Source of the DNA: Desulfobacterales bacterium | Lineage (GTDB): Bacteria; Desulfobacterota; Desulfobacteria; Desulfobacterales; SpSt-501 | Direction: 5' to 3' | NCBI GenBank assembly: GCA_030834695.1 | Contig: JAUQXK010000089.1 | Coordinates: forward strand, 62,001-126,000 | Length of the DNA stretch: 64,000 nucleotides | Shown: positions 45,887 through 54,571 of the stretch, piece after piece | Layout: each line of letters begins with the position of its first letter | Position numbering within the stretch: the first letter of the stretch is position 1 | Program-made: the position numbers and the translations under genes | Notes under the pieces: generated by a model | Databases searched by the model: none | The model's input: only the letters and a program-made list of their open reading frames with translations | Told to the model about the DNA's origin: nothing

Positions 45887-46390
45887 CTAATACGCCGCTT
45901 GATAACCCATTTTTATGACCGATGCCCCGTTCCAGGCACATCGTCCATAGATACCGATGGAATGAGCAGTCGATCTTCCCATGCTTATCGAGAACCCCTT
46001 TGCGGTTCCCTCGTGCCCGATGATGAAAAAGGTGTGGCTCGGATCCACAACAGAGGCCTCGGGGATCACGGCATCGCCGTTGCCGACGGTATGGTCCCAA
46101 TATTCTCTAACGCTGTCCATGTTCAGTTCTTCGGTTGCCATTTCCATCCAAGATTGGAGGTTTTCTTCCAGATTTCCGTACTGGCTTAAATGATCGGCTG
46201 CTTCCAGTGCCGCGCCTTCTGCAAGATAGAAGTTGCGACGATAAACGACCTCATTTCTCGCTATAGTGACTTCAGTGATGCTTACGCGAGAGGCCGATAT
46301 GCCGATGACGGTAAGCAGTGCCAGAATGACCAGGGCGCCAATGATGGCTAAATAACCATCTTCGTTTTTAAAGAAGGATGAAAAGAACAT
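45887..46390 (-). CDS. pilX: Minor pilin assembly protein PilX
   Basis: A 167-residue protein with the PilX-type start: NEDGYLAIIGALVILALLTVIGISASR (about 9-35), a single N-terminal helix after a short leader, then a soluble part with YRRNFYLAEGAALEAADHL. It is one of the minor pilins that prime the pilus and connect PilY1 at the tip. It lies 36 bases after pilW and 42 bases before pilY1 in one direction. Confidence 0.82.
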   Translation of the reverse strand: MFFSSFFKNEDGYLAIIGALVILALLTVIGISASRVSITEVTIARNEVVYRRNFYLAEGAALEAADHLSQYGNLEENLQSWMEMATEELNMDSVREYWDHTVGNGDAVIPEASVVDPSHTFFIIGHEGTAKGFSISMGRSTAHSIGIYGRCAWNGASVIKMGYQAAY

Positions 46391-46426
46391 CGAATAAAGA
46401 CTCCGTTCATGGGGATCATTGATCGC

Positions 46427-47092
46427 TCACAAGCCGATATTACGCAGACGGACCCTTGATGAGTAGGTCCGTGTAGTGGTTTTTCTTAACCCCGCAGGCT
46501 CTTCTATGGTGAGTGTGAAAACCACTGCACGAATCCGCTCGCGGTCAAGGTTTTCCGTGACTTCGTTGTTCTCGCTGTCCAAGAATGTGAAAAGCGGTGC
46601 CCCATCGGGATTTGGAGCTACTCGGTCGATTAAATTTATACAGGTCTGGCGATTCGGGTCGCTTTCATAAAAGCAGCGCCGCAGGCTTCTACGATGGCTA
46701 TCGTATTGGTAGGTCACTTCTTCAGACTGGTCATTCAAATCCCCATCCGGTGACGGCTTGTCACATCCGGATGAATTGATCGGCTGATCACAGCGGTCAA
46801 CAGTGAAGCGCAACTTCGTGCCTGTTGCTGATATTTCTTCAATCCCAGCGCCAGCGGTTTTATGAGGGTCCAGGCCAGCCATGCAAAGATCATGAATAAC
46901 GTATTCGACCCCAGCTCTGGCCGAGTGCTGAGCTTCAGCGGCGGCATTTTGCGCCACGGACAAACGAATGAGGGTCATAAAGAAGGCAACCATCATCCCG
47001 AAAATAATGGAGACCAGCCCCAAAGCTATCATCAGTTCCACTAAGGTAAAGCCGTCATCGGACCGGGTAGGAAGACACGGCATCGTATTCAT
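46427..47092 (-). CDS. pilW: Minor pilin PilW
   Basis: A 221-residue prepilin-like protein. A type III prepilin leader is clear: SDDGFTLVELMIALGLVSI (cleavage between G14 and F15, with Glu five residues later). The large soluble domain is of PilW type (HSARAGVEYVIHDLCMAGLD). Its ATG overlaps the pilV stop (ATGA). It assembles into the tip complex of the type IV pilus. Confidence 0.87.
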   Translation of the reverse strand: MNTMPCLPTRSDDGFTLVELMIALGLVSIIFGMMVAFFMTLIRLSVAQNAAAEAQHSARAGVEYVIHDLCMAGLDPHKTAGAGIEEISATGTKLRFTVDRCDQPINSSGCDKPSPDGDLNDQSEEVTYQYDSHRRSLRRCFYESDPNRQTCINLIDRVAPNPDGAPLFTFLDSENNEVTENLDRERIRAVVFTLTIEEPAGLRKTTTRTYSSRVRLRNIGL

Positions 47093-47535
47093 GTGCCGTC
47101 ACCTCTAGTGATGGTGGTCAACTCGATCGTCCGGTTAGTGCCCAAGCGATTCCAACTAACCGATACGCGGATGCGTCGTGCCGTATCATAGCCAATCGGG
47201 TCATCAATAACCCAGCTGCGATTGAATATGCCACCGCTCTGGCCCCGGGCATCGATAGGGTTATTCGCATCAGAATACGCTCCGGCCGCCAAATCCAACA
47301 TTGTTTCCTCTTTCAGGCTCTCCAAAGTTTCCACGGCAAGCAGGGTGGCTTGGGTGAGAATGTTCCCAGAGGTATTATTAGCGGTGGTGGATATAATCAA
47401 AGTCCCTACCGCTGCAAACCCAATTGAAAAAATAGCGACCGCAATCATGACTTCGGCCAAGAGATACCCTCTGGTATCAGCGGCAAAGGAAGATAGGCCC
47501 TTGGGCGGGTTCCCACAGAATGAGGCTGGTTTCAT
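47089..47535 (-). CDS. pilV: Minor pilin PilV
   Basis: A 148-residue prepilin-like protein with leader TRGYLLAEVMIAVAIFSIGF (cleavage after the Gly at 23), typical of PilV with its Tyr in place of Phe after the Gly. The soluble part is short. Coupled to fimT upstream and pilW downstream by ATGA overlaps. Confidence 0.85.
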   Translation of the reverse strand: MKPASFCGNPPKGLSSFAADTRGYLLAEVMIAVAIFSIGFAAVGTLIISTTANNTSGNILTQATLLAVETLESLKEETMLDLAAGAYSDANNPIDARGQSGGIFNRSWVIDDPIGYDTARRIRVSVSWNRLGTNRTIELTTITRGDGT

Positions 47536-48098
47536 TTTAGGCTTTCCGTCCTAATTTTACCAATTGAACTGATAACGATTTTTCTGCTTTTCTTAGCGAG
47601 ATTGCTAACAACCAGAGTACCTGGTGTGGCCCCTCCTCGCGAGGTAAAGGCCATTCGATGGTTGGTTAAGGAATAATCCGGGTGGGATGAGTCGATTCGA
47701 AGTTCTGGCGGCAGCGTTTCCTGTTTCAGTGCCACAACTTGATTATCCGAATTGATATACGTGATTAGATACCAACTTTCTGCCGGCTCGAATTGTACGG
47801 TAATTGTAGTATTGTGCTTGGTAGCCAGAGCCTTAGCAGATTGCAAATCGCCCAACAACTCGTTGATCGTACCCTGCAAGCGCATACTGGCACGCCAGGA
47901 AATGAGATTTGGGACGACCGCCGCAGTCGTGGTAGCGAGGATAAAAATTACTACAAGCGCTTCAAGCAAAGAGAAACCCCAGTCCGTTCGGGCGAGGTAA
48001 TGGCGGTTGATGGCATAAGAGGGGCAGAGAGCGAACGGGTGGTGGTTCTTTGAGAGGTGCTTACCAATATATAGTGGAAATGATTCCAACATATACAT
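47532..48098 (-). CDS. fimT: Minor pilin FimT/GspH family
   Basis: A 188-residue pseudopilin with the leader cut site WGFSLLEALVVIFILATT (Gly 41-Phe 42) and a GspH/FimT-type soluble part (LQGTINELLGDLQSAKALATKHN). The leader before the cut site is unusually long (41 residues), so the true start may be later, but no in-frame ATG is nearer. It is the first gene of the pilin operon, under the sigma54-like promoter. Confidence 0.8.
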   Translation of the reverse strand: MYMLESFPLYIGKHLSKNHHPFALCPSYAINRHYLARTDWGFSLLEALVVIFILATTTAAVVPNLISWRASMRLQGTINELLGDLQSAKALATKHNTTITVQFEPAESWYLITYINSDNQVVALKQETLPPELRIDSSHPDYSLTNHRMAFTSRGGATPGTLVVSNLAKKSRKIVISSIGKIRTESLK

Positions 48099-48186
48099 AG
48101 GCTTTAGCGTTACTATTTGTCAAAAGTGGACTAGTATGCGCTGTCCGGGGCAGAGCCGCCAAGTCAAAGTAAGCAGCCGAGTTTTT

Positions 48187-48202
48187 AGCAACATTTATTC
48201 CA
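48187..48202 (-). promoter_or_regulatory. Candidate sigma54 (-24/-12) promoter of the minor-pilin operon
   Basis: On the minus strand TGGAAT, five bases, TTGCT. The invariant GG and GC are ten bases apart as required, and seven of the ten usual consensus positions in TGGCAC/TTGCT match. It is about 90 bases ahead of fimT. Type IV pilin genes are often sigma54-controlled, which supports the reading. Confidence 0.5.
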
Positions 48203-48721
48203 ACACATTTCTGATTAATAAATATCTTTTATATTAACTAGTTATGGTTTTTTATTTCTTTAATGTCGTGCGTTCATATATCTCCAATTTCTTATCTTGA
48301 GTAGCAAAATCTTATGCAATTATGTAAATAATACCATAAAACCAGATGGTTGCCGATTTTTCTTGATCTGTTCATTTGTTGTTTCAGCAAGAATATTTAT
48401 TACAAAAATACCTGTCGCCATGTAACCGATATGGGTGCCAGGGGCAACTAATAGGCCATGATTCTCTGCTATGGCGAAGATACGAATTGGCGCTAAGGCT
48501 ATGAGTAAAGATAGGGAAGATTGTTCTTGACGCCGCTTTTGGACGTGATATATTTCGCTTCAAATTTTGCTGGGTTGGAGATGATGACAACGGGTGAACA
48601 GGTTGACTTCTCCGCTGATCGGTTTTTTAGGACGATGAAACGTCACAAAAAAAAGTAAAAGGAAGTTAAAAATTCCCCGCTAAAGAAAGCAAAAAGGGGT
48701 AAACAATTCGCTCATCGGGGT

Positions 48722-48748
48722 GGCCTTCGACGAAAGGCCTTTTTTTTT
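48722..48748 (+). terminator. Orphan intrinsic terminator upstream of the glucan synthase
   Basis: Stem GGCCTT/AAGGCC with loop CGACGA, followed by nine T residues on the plus strand. No gene precedes it on that strand back to 48099, so it ends a leader RNA or a small RNA. A CCCC...GGGG and further GGGG elements just upstream (about 48675-48720) could fold into alternatives that open or close it. Confidence 0.72.
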
Positions 48749-48797
48749 GGAGCCAGAATAATGAGCAGCGGCCTCCCGGCTTAGAGCAAAATGCAAA

Positions 48798-48817
48798 TGG
48801 CTAGAAATTTCTAGCCA
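48798..48817. promoter_or_regulatory. 20-base perfect palindrome before the glucan synthase
   Basis: TGGCTAGAAATTTCTAGCCA, directly ahead of the ribosome site AAGGAG of the glucan-synthase gene. It could be an operator for a dimeric regulator or a hairpin in the 5' leader that limits translation. Confidence 0.6.
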
Positions 48818-48834
48818 AGGAGAACTTCAACACC

Positions 48835-51474
48835 ATGCGCAAGACTTTGTGGATCATTTTAGGCATCACCTGCGCGTTCAACATCGCCTTGTGGTCCGTG
48901 TTTAACCGTCCGGAAAACCCAGAGCCAGACTGGTCGGGCACTTTTAATTATGTATCGTTCAGCCCGTATCGAAGCGGGCAAGATCCTATCGAAAACAAGT
49001 TCCCTGCCCCCGAAGAGATCATGGACGACCTGGTCTTCCTCAGGGGCAAGACCAAGGGGATTCGAACTTACTCGTCTCTGGACGGGATGGAAGCCATCCC
49101 CGGAATGGCCACACGTTTGGGATTCGAGGTCACGGCCGGCGCCTGGATCGACGGCCGCTACGAGCGCAATGAGGACGAGATCTACAATCTTATCCAAAAT
49201 GTTAACCGCTACCCGTCAACGATCAAACGAGTCATCGTAGGAAACGAATCGCTCTACCGCACCGATCTCACGGTTCCTGAAATTATCACATATTTGGACC
49301 GGGTTCGGAGCGCCGTGAAAGTGCCGGTCGGCACGGCCGAGCCATGGCATGTCTTCATCAAGAATCCGGAACTGGTCAAGCATGTGGATTTCATTGCCAT
49401 CCACGTGTTGCCCTATTGGGAGCGGGTTTCCTTCGGCGATTCGATCGGGTGGGTCCTTGATCGTTTCAAGCAGGTGAAAGAGGCTTTTCCTGACAAGCCG
49501 GTCTTTCTCGCGGAAGTGGGCTGGCCGAGCAACGGTGAAAATTTCGGCAAAGCCAAGCCGAGCCGAGAGGACGAAGCCAAGTTTTTGCGGCGGTTCCTGA
49601 ATATCGCGGACCAGCGCCAGCTGGATTACTGTATCATGGAGGTCTTCGACCAGCCGTGGAAAAAGCCCCATGAGGGAGTGGTTGGGGCTTTCTGGGGAAT
49701 TTACGATATCGAACGCAAGCCCAAATTTTCATTCCAGGGGCCGATCCAGGCTGGAACCTTGCTTTACAGCGGGATCGCAGCCGTGCTAGCGGGGATGCTG
49801 CTGGTTTGGCTCTATCTGCGCAATCAACCGTCTCAGCCCTTCAACGGCAAGTTGTTCTTCGCACTGCTGCTTCAAACCACAGCCTCGGTCTCTGTTTGGG
49901 TGCTGGCCTCTCCGCTCATCGGTGAATTTCTTATCTGGGAAACGCTCATATGGGCGCTGCTGCTGCCCATGCAAGCGGGGCTCCTCATGATCATCCTGAT
50001 CAACGGTTTTGAAATGGCCGAGATGATCTGGCCGGAGGGACTGAAACGCCGCTTCGTGCCGATCGCTCTCAATGATGAACAGGCTATTCCGCGCGTTTCC
50101 ATACATGTGCCAATATGCAAAGAGCCTCCCGACATGGTGATTGAAACGTTGAACAGCCTGGCGGCGCTGGACTACCCGGACTATGAGGTGCTGGTCATTG
50201 ACAACAACAATCCGTATCCGGAACTCTGGCAGCCAGTGCAGGCGCATTGTGAAACGTTAGGCGCCAAATTCCGTTTTTTTCACCTTGAAAAGATCGATGG
50301 TTATAAAGCCGGGGCATTGAATTTTGCTCTTCGTCAGACCGCCCCAGAGGCCGATGTCGTAGCTGTGGTAGACAGCGACTATATCGTGAGACCGGACTGG
50401 CTTAAGCTGCTGGTGCCTCACTTCGAACGCCGGGAAGTGGGAGTCGTGCAAGCCCCACAGGACCATCGCGGCTGGCAGGGTAGCTTTTTCAAAGAGATCA
50501 TCAACTGGGAATATCATGGTTTCTTTGAAATCGGCATGGTGCACCGCAACGAACGCAATGCCATCATCCAGCACGGCACCATGACGCTCATCCGCAAGTC
50601 GATTTTACAGGGCTCCGGCGAATGGGCTGAATGGTGTATCTGCGAAGACGCTGAACTCGGCCTGCGGATTCAGAGCCTGGGATATGATACCGTTTACGTC
50701 AAGGAAAGCTTCGGCAAGGGCCTTACTCCGGATTCGTTCGCGGGTTACAAACGCCAGCGGTTCCGTTGGGTATATGGTGCCGTCCAAATCATCAAGCGCC
50801 ATTGGTCGATCCTGTCGCCTTTCAGCCGCAAGAGCGGCTTGAACCTGGCGCAGCGCTACCATTTCATAGCAGGGTGGTTGCCGTGGTTCGGGGACGCCAT
50901 CAGCCTGATCATGAACGTACTTTGCATCATATGGGCGATCGGGATGGCGCTATTTCCGAAGTACTTCGGAGCGCCGCTTTACGTGCTCATGCTGCCTCCG
51001 ATTGGAGCATTCCTGTTTAAATTGCTGCATTTCATGTGGCTCTACACGGTGCGAGTGCCATGCAGTTTCCTGCAGCGGTTGGGCGCAGCGCTGGCCGGAA
51101 CGGCCTTGACCCACGCCATCGCAATGGCGATTCTGCGCGGCATTTTCACTAAAAGCATGCCCTTCCTGCGTACGCCTAAATGCGAAAGCAAGAGCGCGCT
51201 GATAAAAGGGCTAACCATGGCGCGCGGCGAGGCGTCGATGATGGTGCTGCTTTTCTTTGCGGTGGTGGTTAATTACAACTTCGGAAACGACCAGACCGAA
51301 GAAAGGGTGATTCGCGCCGCGCTGCTGCTGATCCAGGCCCTTCCCTACGCTGCGGCACTCCTGCTGTCGCTCTTCAGCGTCATTCCCGAAGGTCTCCGAT
51401 TGCCGTGGAGCGTCAAGCGGCCCGCTCATACCGAAACCGTGCCCGCTTCCAACCAGCTGCTGGTAGGTCCTTAA
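48835..51474 (+). CDS. GH17-GT2 fusion beta-1,3-glucan synthase (NdvB-like)
   Basis: An 879-residue membrane enzyme. After one N-terminal helix, residues 35-290 form a glycoside hydrolase 17 domain with acid/base Glu in VGNESLYR and nucleophile Glu in LAEVGWPS. Then come helices and a GT2 synthase domain with DNNNPYPE, the DSD in AVVDSDYIVRP, CEDAELGLRI and QRFRW of cellulose-synthase-type enzymes, followed by several helices. This order matches the NdvB glucan synthases of Pseudomonas and Bradyrhizobium, which make cyclic beta-1,3-linked periplasmic glucans. The sugar linkage here is inferred. Strong terminator follows. Confidence 0.86.
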   Translation: MRKTLWIILGITCAFNIALWSVFNRPENPEPDWSGTFNYVSFSPYRSGQDPIENKFPAPEEIMDDLVFLRGKTKGIRTYSSLDGMEAIPGMATRLGFEVTAGAWIDGRYERNEDEIYNLIQNVNRYPSTIKRVIVGNESLYRTDLTVPEIITYLDRVRSAVKVPVGTAEPWHVFIKNPELVKHVDFIAIHVLPYWERVSFGDSIGWVLDRFKQVKEAFPDKPVFLAEVGWPSNGENFGKAKPSREDEAKFLRRFLNIADQRQLDYCIMEVFDQPWKKPHEGVVGAFWGIYDIERKPKFSFQGPIQAGTLLYSGIAAVLAGMLLVWLYLRNQPSQPFNGKLFFALLLQTTASVSVWVLASPLIGEFLIWETLIWALLLPMQAGLLMIILINGFEMAEMIWPEGLKRRFVPIALNDEQAIPRVSIHVPICKEPPDMVIETLNSLAALDYPDYEVLVIDNNNPYPELWQPVQAHCETLGAKFRFFHLEKIDGYKAGALNFALRQTAPEADVVAVVDSDYIVRPDWLKLLVPHFERREVGVVQAPQDHRGWQGSFFKEIINWEYHGFFEIGMVHRNERNAIIQHGTMTLIRKSILQGSGEWAEWCICEDAELGLRIQSLGYDTVYVKESFGKGLTPDSFAGYKRQRFRWVYGAVQIIKRHWSILSPFSRKSGLNLAQRYHFIAGWLPWFGDAISLIMNVLCIIWAIGMALFPKYFGAPLYVLMLPPIGAFLFKLLHFMWLYTVRVPCSFLQRLGAALAGTALTHAIAMAILRGIFTKSMPFLRTPKCESKSALIKGLTMARGEASMMVLLFFAVVVNYNFGNDQTEERVIRAALLLIQALPYAAALLLSLFSVIPEGLRLPWSVKRPAHTETVPASNQLLVGP

Positions 51475-51497
51475 ATTCATTCCATCAATTTTAGCTA

Positions 51498-51532
51498 TAA
51501 GAAAAGCGAAGCTGAACGCTTCGCTTTTCTTA
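51498..51532. terminator. Bidirectional terminator after the glucan synthase
   Basis: A 15-base-pair perfect stem (TAAGAAAAGCGAAGC with GCTTCGCTTTTCTTA, five-base loop), A/T-rich at its base on both sides. It should end the glucan-synthase transcript and perhaps the convergent era operon. Confidence 0.85.
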
Positions 51533-51661
51533 TTTGATATCATCAGGATTTAGTTTAAATGGGTATCAGACGGACCGAGGCGGTGGAAATACGGAAAGAG
51601 TTCGTGCGTGTTAAGCGATGATCCAGCGTATAGACGTTTTTATCGTTTGCAGACGTCCTTG

Positions 51662-52573
51662 CTAATAGCCGAAGCGCTCGATGGCTTTGATGTCCTTACG
51701 CCAATTCTTCTGCACTCGTACAAAAAGCTTTAAGAAAACCTTCCTTCCTGTCATCCGTTCGATATCCTGCCGCGCCTCGGTGCCGATGCGCTTAAGCATA
51801 GCGCCTTTCCTGCCGATGATGATTCCCTTCTGGGAATCACGCTCCAGGTGGATGGTAGCCTCGATGCTCACTCGCATTTCATCGGTACTCAGCTTGAAGG
51901 CCTCTACGGTGACGGCCGATGCATAAGGGATCTCCTCTCCGGTCAGCCGGAGGATTTTTTCTCGGATAAGCTCGGAGGCGATGAACCGTTCGGTGGTATC
52001 GGTAAGGCTGTCTTCCGGGAAGTAAGGCGGCCCATCAGGGAGCGCCCGGATGATGGCTCCGACGAGTTCATCCACCTGGGTACCGTCCAGGGCAGATATC
52101 GGAACCAAATCAGCGAGTGCCGGCTGGGTCGACCACCGGGCGATAATTTCCAGTAGCACCTCCTTGTCAGCGATAAGGTCGATCTTGTTCAATGCCAGAA
52201 TGATCGGCAATTTTTGGCTGCGGATCTTCTCGGTCAAAAGCGCCTCTGCATCCGGATTTGAGTTAGCAGCATCTACGACCGCCAACAGCACGTCCGCATC
52301 ACTGATGGCGCCGAGGGCCGTGTCCACGATCCTTGCGTTAAGAGGGTCATTCGGTATGAAAATGCCGGGCGTGTCGTAAAATACGATCTGGGCGCCGGAA
52401 CGGTGACAAACGCCTAAAATCCGGTGGCGCGTGGTTTGAGGTTTGCTAGAGATTATCGATATCTTCTCTCCTAAAATCCGGTTAAGTAAAGTGGACTTGC
52501 CGGCATTAGGCGCTCCGACAATGATGACGTAGCCAGATTTGAAAGGGGGATTTCTTGGAACAGCATCGGTCAT
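51662..52573 (-). CDS. era: GTPase Era
   Basis: About 303 residues. G domain with GAPNAGKST (G1), DTPG (G3) and NKID (G4), and a C-terminal KH domain with the GRKGAMLKRIG loop. Era binds 16S rRNA in 30S assembly. I choose the ATG at 52573 (MTDAVPRN); the frame opens with TTG at 52585. It is the last gene of the operon running from hisI and ends near the shared terminator. Confidence 0.95.
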   Translation of the reverse strand: MTDAVPRNPPFKSGYVIIVGAPNAGKSTLLNRILGEKISIISSKPQTTRHRILGVCHRSGAQIVFYDTPGIFIPNDPLNARIVDTALGAISDADVLLAVVDAANSNPDAEALLTEKIRSQKLPIILALNKIDLIADKEVLLEIIARWSTQPALADLVPISALDGTQVDELVGAIIRALPDGPPYFPEDSLTDTTERFIASELIREKILRLTGEEIPYASAVTVEAFKLSTDEMRVSIEATIHLERDSQKGIIIGRKGAMLKRIGTEARQDIERMTGRKVFLKLFVRVQKNWRKDIKAIERFGY

Positions 52574-52674
52574 CACGGCATCCAATCCATTATGGCGGCA
52601 ATCGGTTCCAGCAGTTTTGGATCACGGAATAAAATCCTGCAGTCCATAGCTACTGTGGCTCGCTTGCATAGCCC

Positions 52675-53280
52675 TCAGGCTCGTTCATCTTCGGGCGGAG
52701 CCGTCGCCAACTCCGCAATTACTTTCCATAACGTATCCCGGCCTTGGCGAGACTTGGATGAGAAGAACACCCAGTCGCTCGGATTCACCTTTAGCGTGTC
52801 AGCGATGAGCTGCAACTGCTTGGCTTGTGCCGTTTTCGATAGTTTATCGACTTTGGTAACAACCGGGACCGAGGCGATTTCGTGTCGATCCAGCCAGTCG
52901 AGCAGCTGCTGGTCTTCCGCGCTGGGCGTCCGGCGGATGTCCAATATGACAACAACGGCTTTCAGGTTTTTCCGCTCGGATAAGTACTGCTCAATCATGG
53001 GGCGCCATTTACGGCGCTCGACCTCTGGTACCCGTGCAAAACCGTAACCCGGCAGGTCGACGAACATGAAAGTGTCGTTCACACGGAAAAAATTGATCAG
53101 TCGGGTTCTCCCAGGTGTCGAACTGGTGAGCACCAGTTTTTTGCGACTGACCAACGCGTTGATCAGGCTGGACTTGCCCACATTGGACCGGCCGGCAAAA
53201 GCAAACTCCGGCAAATCCCCCGGCGGGTACTGCTTTGCCAGGACGGCGCTGGTGACGAATTCCGCCGATTTGATGAGCAT
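52675..53280 (-). CDS. engB: Ribosome-biogenesis GTP-binding protein EngB/YsxC
   Basis: A 201-residue small GTPase with GRSNVGKSS (G1), DLPGYG (G3) and TKVDK (G4), the EngB form. It helps assemble the 50S subunit. It lies 60 bases after the aminotransferase gene and 101 bases before era, in the same direction, and is likely cotranscribed. Confidence 0.95.
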   Translation of the reverse strand: MLIKSAEFVTSAVLAKQYPPGDLPEFAFAGRSNVGKSSLINALVSRKKLVLTSSTPGRTRLINFFRVNDTFMFVDLPGYGFARVPEVERRKWRPMIEQYLSERKNLKAVVVILDIRRTPSAEDQQLLDWLDRHEIASVPVVTKVDKLSKTAQAKQLQLIADTLKVNPSDWVFFSSKSRQGRDTLWKVIAELATAPPEDERA

Positions 53281-53340
53281 CGTATCGCTCCGCTAAAGAA
53301 AACGTGGTATTCAGAAGGTATTCAGTCGATGCTCCGCGCG

Positions 53341-54507
53341 CTAAATGCCCGGATAATGATCGCGGAAATACTTCTCAAGCCGATTCATGCCCTCGGTGAG
53401 ATTTTCCATGGAGTTGGCATACGAGAACCGTAGATACCCTTCCCCGTTCCGGCCGAAATCGATCCCGGGGCTGACACCGACCCGGGCTTTCTCCAGGATG
53501 TCAAACGCCAATTTGTAGGAGTCCATCGAGTAACGTTTGGCGTTGGCGAAGACATAAAATGCTCCAGTCGGTTCGACGGTGATACCGAGGCCGATCTGTC
53601 TGAGCCTCCGGATCAGGAACTGGCGGCGTTCGTCATAGATGGATTTCATGCGAACGACATCTTCGCCGGCACATTTGAGCGCAGCGATCGCTGCTTTCTG
53701 GACCATTGAATTTGCGGAGATGAAGAAGTTCTGCTGCAGTTTCTGCATGGGCCGAATGAGCGACGGCGGTGCGATCACATAACCCAAGCGCAGTCCGGTC
53801 ATTGCAAATAGTTTGGAAAATCCGTTCAGCACAAAGGCCCGATCGGTAAACTCCAGAATGCTGTGCTCTTTGCCCTTGTAGACGAGACCGTGATAGATTT
53901 CATCGGAGACAATCATGGGCGATTGCGGTCCTGCAGCAAGGGTCGCAATTTGTCGCATGCGATCGGCTTCCAGCAGGTTGCCGGTTGGGTTGGAAGGCGA
54001 GTTGATAAAGATGGCCTTGGTTCGCGGTGTGATTTTTCTTGCGATCACTTCCGGCCGGAATTGGAAGCCGTCCTCCTCAAATACCGGAATACTGACCGGA
54101 ACGCCTTGAACGAATTTGATGAAATTGGGATAGCAAGCGTAATGCGGATCGGAGATGATCACCTCATCACCCGGATCGAGCAGGGCTGAAAACACCAACA
54201 GGATCGCCGGGGAGGAACCCGAAGTTACGATGATCTGATTGGATTGTACCTGCACGCCGTAAGTTTTACCATAATAGTCCGCAATCGCGTCCCGCAACTC
54301 GTAATTGCCCAAACTGTGGGTGTAATGGGTGTGTCCGTTGGCCAAGGCCTGGCAGGCCGCTTCTTTCACACAAGCAGGCGCGTCAAAATCGGGCTCACCC
54401 ACCTCGAGATGCACAATATGAGCGCCTTGTCGCTCCATCTCGTTAGCCTTCTCCAAAACGTCCATAACGATGAAGGACGTCAGTTCCTGGGTTCTCTGAG
54501 AAACCAT
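53341..54507 (-). CDS. PLP-dependent aminotransferase, class I/II (AspB-like)
   Basis: A 388-residue fold type I aminotransferase. It has NSPSNPTGN, the SDEIYHGL segment and the PLP lysine in LNGFSKLFAMTGLRLGY (about 230-246), plus RFSYANS near the end with the conserved Arg. It transfers amino groups from aspartate, aromatic or alanine-type donors. It lies between hisG and engB, so a histidinol-phosphate role was considered, but the sequence is closer to AspB than HisC. Confidence 0.88.
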   Translation of the reverse strand: MVSQRTQELTSFIVMDVLEKANEMERQGAHIVHLEVGEPDFDAPACVKEAACQALANGHTHYTHSLGNYELRDAIADYYGKTYGVQVQSNQIIVTSGSSPAILLVFSALLDPGDEVIISDPHYACYPNFIKFVQGVPVSIPVFEEDGFQFRPEVIARKITPRTKAIFINSPSNPTGNLLEADRMRQIATLAAGPQSPMIVSDEIYHGLVYKGKEHSILEFTDRAFVLNGFSKLFAMTGLRLGYVIAPPSLIRPMQKLQQNFFISANSMVQKAAIAALKCAGEDVVRMKSIYDERRQFLIRRLRQIGLGITVEPTGAFYVFANAKRYSMDSYKLAFDILEKARVGVSPGIDFGRNGEGYLRFSYANSMENLTEGMNRLEKYFRDHYPGI

Positions 54508-54571
54508 GATATCTTTTCCTTGAATGGTTCTTTATACAATGGAACGAATGGCTAATTTAAAAAAACTGCTA

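Larger units (their letters stand above)
48099..48834. other. Large regulatory gap between pilin operon and glucan synthase
   Basis: A 736-base AT-rich stretch without a supported gene. It separates divergent units. Left: the sigma54-like promoter and leader of the minor-pilin operon. Middle (48200-48480): AT-rich with no recognisable element. Right (48600-48817): a structured leader with an orphan terminator and a palindrome before the glucan synthase. Confidence 0.5.

Noticed and set aside
48640-48750. c-di-GMP-I (GEMM) riboswitch before the glucan synthase
   Set aside because: GGGTAAAC and GACGAAAGGCC resemble parts of it, but the GACGCAAAGCC block and the second stem-loop are missing or out of place.
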